Source of the DNA: CBFGRV01 sp965651265
Lineage (GTDB): Bacteria > Bacteroidota > Rhodothermia > Rhodothermales > VXPQ01
Assembly: GCA_965651265.1 (NCBI GenBank)
Contig: CBFGRV010000043.1
Coordinates: 1-25,146 of the forward strand
Length of the DNA: 25,146 nucleotides
Direction: 5' to 3'
The translations under genes were made by a program, and so were the position numbers. The notes under the pieces were generated by a model, which saw nothing but the letters and a program-made list of their open reading frames with translations, was not told where the DNA came from and made no database searches. Below, one piece after another: positions 22,568-25,146 of the stretch (the first letter of the stretch is position 1; each line of letters starts with the position of its first letter).

Positions 22568-23926
22568 ATGAAACGAGCCGTTGTTTGTGCGGTCCTGGTT
22601 CTAGTGACGCTATCCGCTTACGGCCAGGAAACGATGGTGCTGGGCTACTATCCGTCCTACCGGCACGGATCCTATCCCCACACGGCTATCAAGTTCGAGC
22701 ACCTCACCCATCTGGCGCACTCCTTCATCTGGCCGGACACGAGTGGCTCCGGGGCGCTCCACGTGCCTGCTGGATTCCTATATCCCGCCATGATCGAAGC
22801 GGCTCACAATGCCGGGGTCAAGGTGGTGATCGCACTCGGCGGGGCGGGCAACAATGACGGATTCGGCCCGGCGGCATCCGATCCGGAGACGCGCGCGGTG
22901 CTCGTTGAGAACATCGTCGACTTCGTCGTCGACAACGGCTACGACGGCGTCGATCTCGATTGGGAGGGATTCTCCAACAGCACCTATAAGGACGCCCTCT
23001 CGTCCCTGATCGAGGATCTCGATGCCGCGCTGGAGGCCGCCGATCCGGCCCTCACCCTTAGCATGCCGCTCGGCGCAACGAACTGGCACGGCGCCTACGA
23101 CATGCCCCGCGTGGCCGAGCATCTGGATTGGATCGCCATCATGACCTATGACCTGCACGGAAGCTGGACGACGCACGCCGGGCACCTCTCGCCGCTTTAC
23201 CCGGCAACGGGCGATTCCGACCACTTCTCCATGCACCAGAGTGTCGATTATTGGATGGCGCGCAGCGTGCCCGCCTCGAAGATGTTGGCCGGGATACCCT
23301 TCTACGGGCGTCAATGGGAGGGCGTGAAGGCTCTTCACGGGCCAACGGTGGGCGCCGTAACGGCGCTAGGCTATGCCGGCATCGAGCCGCTCGTGGAGAC
23401 GGACGGATGGGTGCGCCACTGGGACGAGGTCGCTCGCGTTCCATATCTCATCAACGAGGACGAAGAGCGCTTCATCACCTACGAAGATCCGATCTCGGTG
23501 GCGGAGAAAGTGGAGTACGTGCGCACGCGGAATCTGCAGGGCCTGATCTTGTGGGAGATCTCTCACGATTATATGCCGACGGGGGAACAGCCCCTTTTGG
23601 TCGAAGCGGGCAAACTGCTGCAGGATCCGGTTGCCATCGAGGACCGCCCCGTTCCAGAGACCGACTTCGTTTTCGAAGGCAACTTCCCGAACCCGTTCTC
23701 CTCATCCACCCGGATTTCGTTCTCGACGGCCGCCACGGCCCACGTCACCATTGAGGTTTTCGACGTGCTGGGACGCCGCGTGGCGATTCTTGTGGATGAG
23801 GTGCTGCCCGCCGGCCGGCATACGGCCAACCTGGAGGCCTCCCATCTGCCGAGCGGAATATACGTATCCCGGATGCGGACCGGCGACGTGAGCCGGTCGA
23901 TATCCATGCTGCTGATACGATTGTGA
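22568..23926 (+). CDS. Secreted GH18 chitinase-like hydrolase with T9SS sorting domain
   Basis: This is a 452-residue protein from the ATG at 22568; the frame is open further upstream but the signal peptide (1-19, LSAYG-QE) begins here. The GH18 TIM barrel (about 22-340) shows the catalytic signature DGVDLDWE at 126-133 with acid E133, the SxGG-like VVIALGGAG at 86-94, MTYDLHG at 192-198, and a final-strand tryptophan in GLILWEI (325-331). It should cleave chitin or related beta-1,4-GlcNAc polymers. Residues 371-452 form a type IX secretion C-terminal domain (NFPNPFSSSTRISF, then DVLGRRV, then LPSGIYVSRM), so it is exported through T9SS to the surface or medium. Its stop overlaps the start of the CPBP gene. 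No chitin-binding module is seen. Confidence 0.93.
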   Translation: MKRAVVCAVLVLVTLSAYGQETMVLGYYPSYRHGSYPHTAIKFEHLTHLAHSFIWPDTSGSGALHVPAGFLYPAMIEAAHNAGVKVVIALGGAGNNDGFGPAASDPETRAVLVENIVDFVVDNGYDGVDLDWEGFSNSTYKDALSSLIEDLDAALEAADPALTLSMPLGATNWHGAYDMPRVAEHLDWIAIMTYDLHGSWTTHAGHLSPLYPATGDSDHFSMHQSVDYWMARSVPASKMLAGIPFYGRQWEGVKALHGPTVGAVTALGYAGIEPLVETDGWVRHWDEVARVPYLINEDEERFITYEDPISVAEKVEYVRTRNLQGLILWEISHDYMPTGEQPLLVEAGKLLQDPVAIEDRPVPETDFVFEGNFPNPFSSSTRISFSTAATAHVTIEVFDVLGRRVAILVDEVLPAGRHTANLEASHLPSGIYVSRMRTGDVSRSISMLLIRL

Positions 23927-24855
23927 ATGACACGGCAATTTTTCTCGCGCTGACATTTGGCGTCAGCTACGGACTGGCCGCGGCCTTTCATTTTTCGGGG
24001 ATGGAGTATGCATCGGGAGCAGGCGTGGCGTTTGCCACCGCCTACATGTTCGTGCCCGCTCTCTGCACGGTTATCGTCGAGAAGCTCATCCGGCGCCGCC
24101 AGATCCGCGAGCGCCTGCTCGTTTCCTTCCGGCCGAACTGGTGGTTCGCGGTGGCGTGGCTCGGTGCGCCCCTGATCGGCATCGGGGCGCTCGGCGTGGC
24201 GCTTCTTCTGCCGGGCGTGACGTTTTCGCCGAACATGGAAGGCATGTTCGAACGGTTCGGGGATCGGATGACGCCCGAGCAGATCGAACAGATGCGCGGG
24301 TATCTGGAAACCTTGCCCGTCCATCCCTTCTGGATCATGCTCGGGCAGGGCCTGATCGCAGGCCTAACCATCAACGCCGTGGCGGGCTTTGGCGAGGAGC
24401 TGGGGTGGCGCGGTTTTCTGGTGGATGCCTTCGGCGAGATGAGCTTCGCGCGCGCCTCCGTCGTCATCGGGACCATCTGGGGCATCTGGCACGCGCCGCT
24501 CATCCTCATGGGCCACAACTACCCGGAGCATCCGCTCCTCGGAGTTCCCATGATGACCGTATGGTGCGTGCTCCTCACGCCGCTATTCCTGTACGTCACC
24601 CTCAAGGCGCGATCGGTGATCGCGGCCGCCATCCTGCACGGGACGCTCAACGGCACGGCCGGCCTGGCTGTCGTTATGATCGAGGGGGGTAGCGACCTAT
24701 CGGTGGGCGCCACGGGCCTGGCCGGCTTCGTCAGCGTGGCGCTCCTCGTCGCTGTGCTTTTCGCGTACGATCGCGCACTGGGTGGAGGATGGATGAGGGG
24801 CACACTCCGAGAGGCCTTGCAGCGTGGCGTACCGGCGCCCGGCCGCTCGGTGTGA
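23923..24855 (+). CDS. CPBP-family (Abi/CAAX-like) intramembrane glutamic protease
   Basis: This 310-residue multi-pass membrane protein has about eight hydrophobic segments. CPBP motifs are visible: GEELGWRGFL at about 163-172 (the catalytic Glu pair and Arg), WGIWHAPLIL at about 186-195 (conserved His), and HGTLNG at about 238-243 (conserved His/Asn). Relatives process prenylated proteins, peptides or membrane substrates; some give bacteriocin immunity. The GTG start overlaps the chitinase stop by four bases (GTGA), so translation is coupled and the two genes form an operon. An out-of-frame ATG just downstream is not used. The substrate and any link with chitinase secretion are unknown. Confidence 0.9.
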   Translation: MNDTAIFLALTFGVSYGLAAAFHFSGMEYASGAGVAFATAYMFVPALCTVIVEKLIRRRQIRERLLVSFRPNWWFAVAWLGAPLIGIGALGVALLLPGVTFSPNMEGMFERFGDRMTPEQIEQMRGYLETLPVHPFWIMLGQGLIAGLTINAVAGFGEELGWRGFLVDAFGEMSFARASVVIGTIWGIWHAPLILMGHNYPEHPLLGVPMMTVWCVLLTPLFLYVTLKARSVIAAAILHGTLNGTAGLAVVMIEGGSDLSVGATGLAGFVSVALLVAVLFAYDRALGGGWMRGTLREALQRGVPAPGRSV

Positions 24856-24880
24856 CAGCCGGACGCCTGCTCTCCACCCG

Positions 24881-25146
24881 TTACATTCCGGCCGTCTTGG
24901 CTTTCGCCTCCGGCAGCATCACCTGGAAAGGTCCGAAGGCGTGAAGCTGGATAATCTTTTCGCTCTTGGCACCGCCGTAGTGCGGGTTCTCCGGCTCGAT
25001 GTGGATGAAGTCGCCCGGCATGTAGCTCTTCATCTTCGAATCGTCCGCTTCCGATCCGACGCCGAGCAAGAGCTCTCCACTGAGCACGGTCAAGTTCTCT
25101 GCCTTGGGGTGATAGTGAGCCGGGAATCGATATCCAGTAGGAAATG
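24881..25146 (-). CDS. Cupin-domain protein, partial (C-terminal part)
   Basis: The frame runs in from the right edge of the window, so the start is not seen; 88 residues are visible to the stop at 24881. Cupin motif 1 is complete (GYRFPAHYHPKAENL ending in the VLSG turn), supplying two His and a Glu for a metal, and motif 2 follows as PGDFIHIEPENPHYGG with a third His. It is a small single-domain cupin, possibly with a signal peptide beyond the edge. No specific reaction can be assigned. It is convergent with the CPBP gene, 25 bp apart. Confidence 0.85.
   Translation of the reverse strand, partial: FPTGYRFPAHYHPKAENLTVLSGELLLGVGSEADDSKMKSYMPGDFIHIEPENPHYGGAKSEKIIQLHAFGPFQVMLPEAKAKTAGM

Noticed and set aside
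1..25146. CRISPR arrays, tRNA or rRNA genes, insertion sequences, phage genes.
   Set aside because: No regularly spaced repeats, tRNA cloverleaf, rRNA segments, transposase or phage structural genes were recognised on reading both strands.

Overview
The window looks like chromosomal DNA of a high-GC member of the Bacteroidota/Rhodothermota lineage. This rests on a GH18 chitinase ending in a type IX secretion (T9SS) sorting domain, an HmuR/HmuY-type heme receptor and lipoprotein pair, many secreted proteins and lipoproteins, and few strong Shine-Dalgarno sequences. The genus assignment is inference; no rRNA or tRNA gene, CRISPR array, transposase or prophage gene was seen.

Layout. 1-6019 (minus strand): two tandem GH13 alpha-glucosidase paralogs, a type II NADH dehydrogenase, a secreted probable beta-propeller protein and the start of an M23 peptidase-like protein. 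6274-8046 (plus): a secreted acetamidase/formamidase-family protein and a small secreted DUF4168 protein. 8047-8455 is a gene-free stretch rich in RNA hairpins, followed by a possible 67-residue protein. 8719-11434 (minus): a CPA1-type K+/H+ antiporter and a FrnE-like DsbA-family oxidoreductase. 11663-13840: a stand-alone LigD-type primase-polymerase convergent with a LigC-type ATP-dependent DNA ligase. 13865-15722 (minus): two co-transcribed secreted propeller proteins, one phytase/esterase-like and one SdiA-regulated-like lipoprotein. 15872-16984 (plus): CorA. 17029-17601 (minus): a DUF1440 membrane protein. 17762-22397 (minus): a heme-uptake operon (HmuR-like receptor, HmuY-like lipoprotein, and an exported CbiX-like multi-repeat chelatase homologue). 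22568-24855 (plus): T9SS chitinase translationally overlapped with a CPBP-family intramembrane protease. 24881-25146 (minus): a partial cupin protein.

The most interesting system is the heme operon. Its third gene encodes an extracytoplasmic class II chelatase-like protein where classical hmu loci carry the large CobN-like HmuS. A palindrome resembling metal-repressor (DtxR/MntR-like) operators lies directly upstream of the receptor gene. Other points of note are a paired GH13 operon with a Val/Ala difference at a specificity-determining position, a split polymerase/ligase repair module resembling mycobacterial Prim-PolC/LigC, and a roughly 80-nt candidate structured RNA with mutually exclusive helices at 8130-8209.
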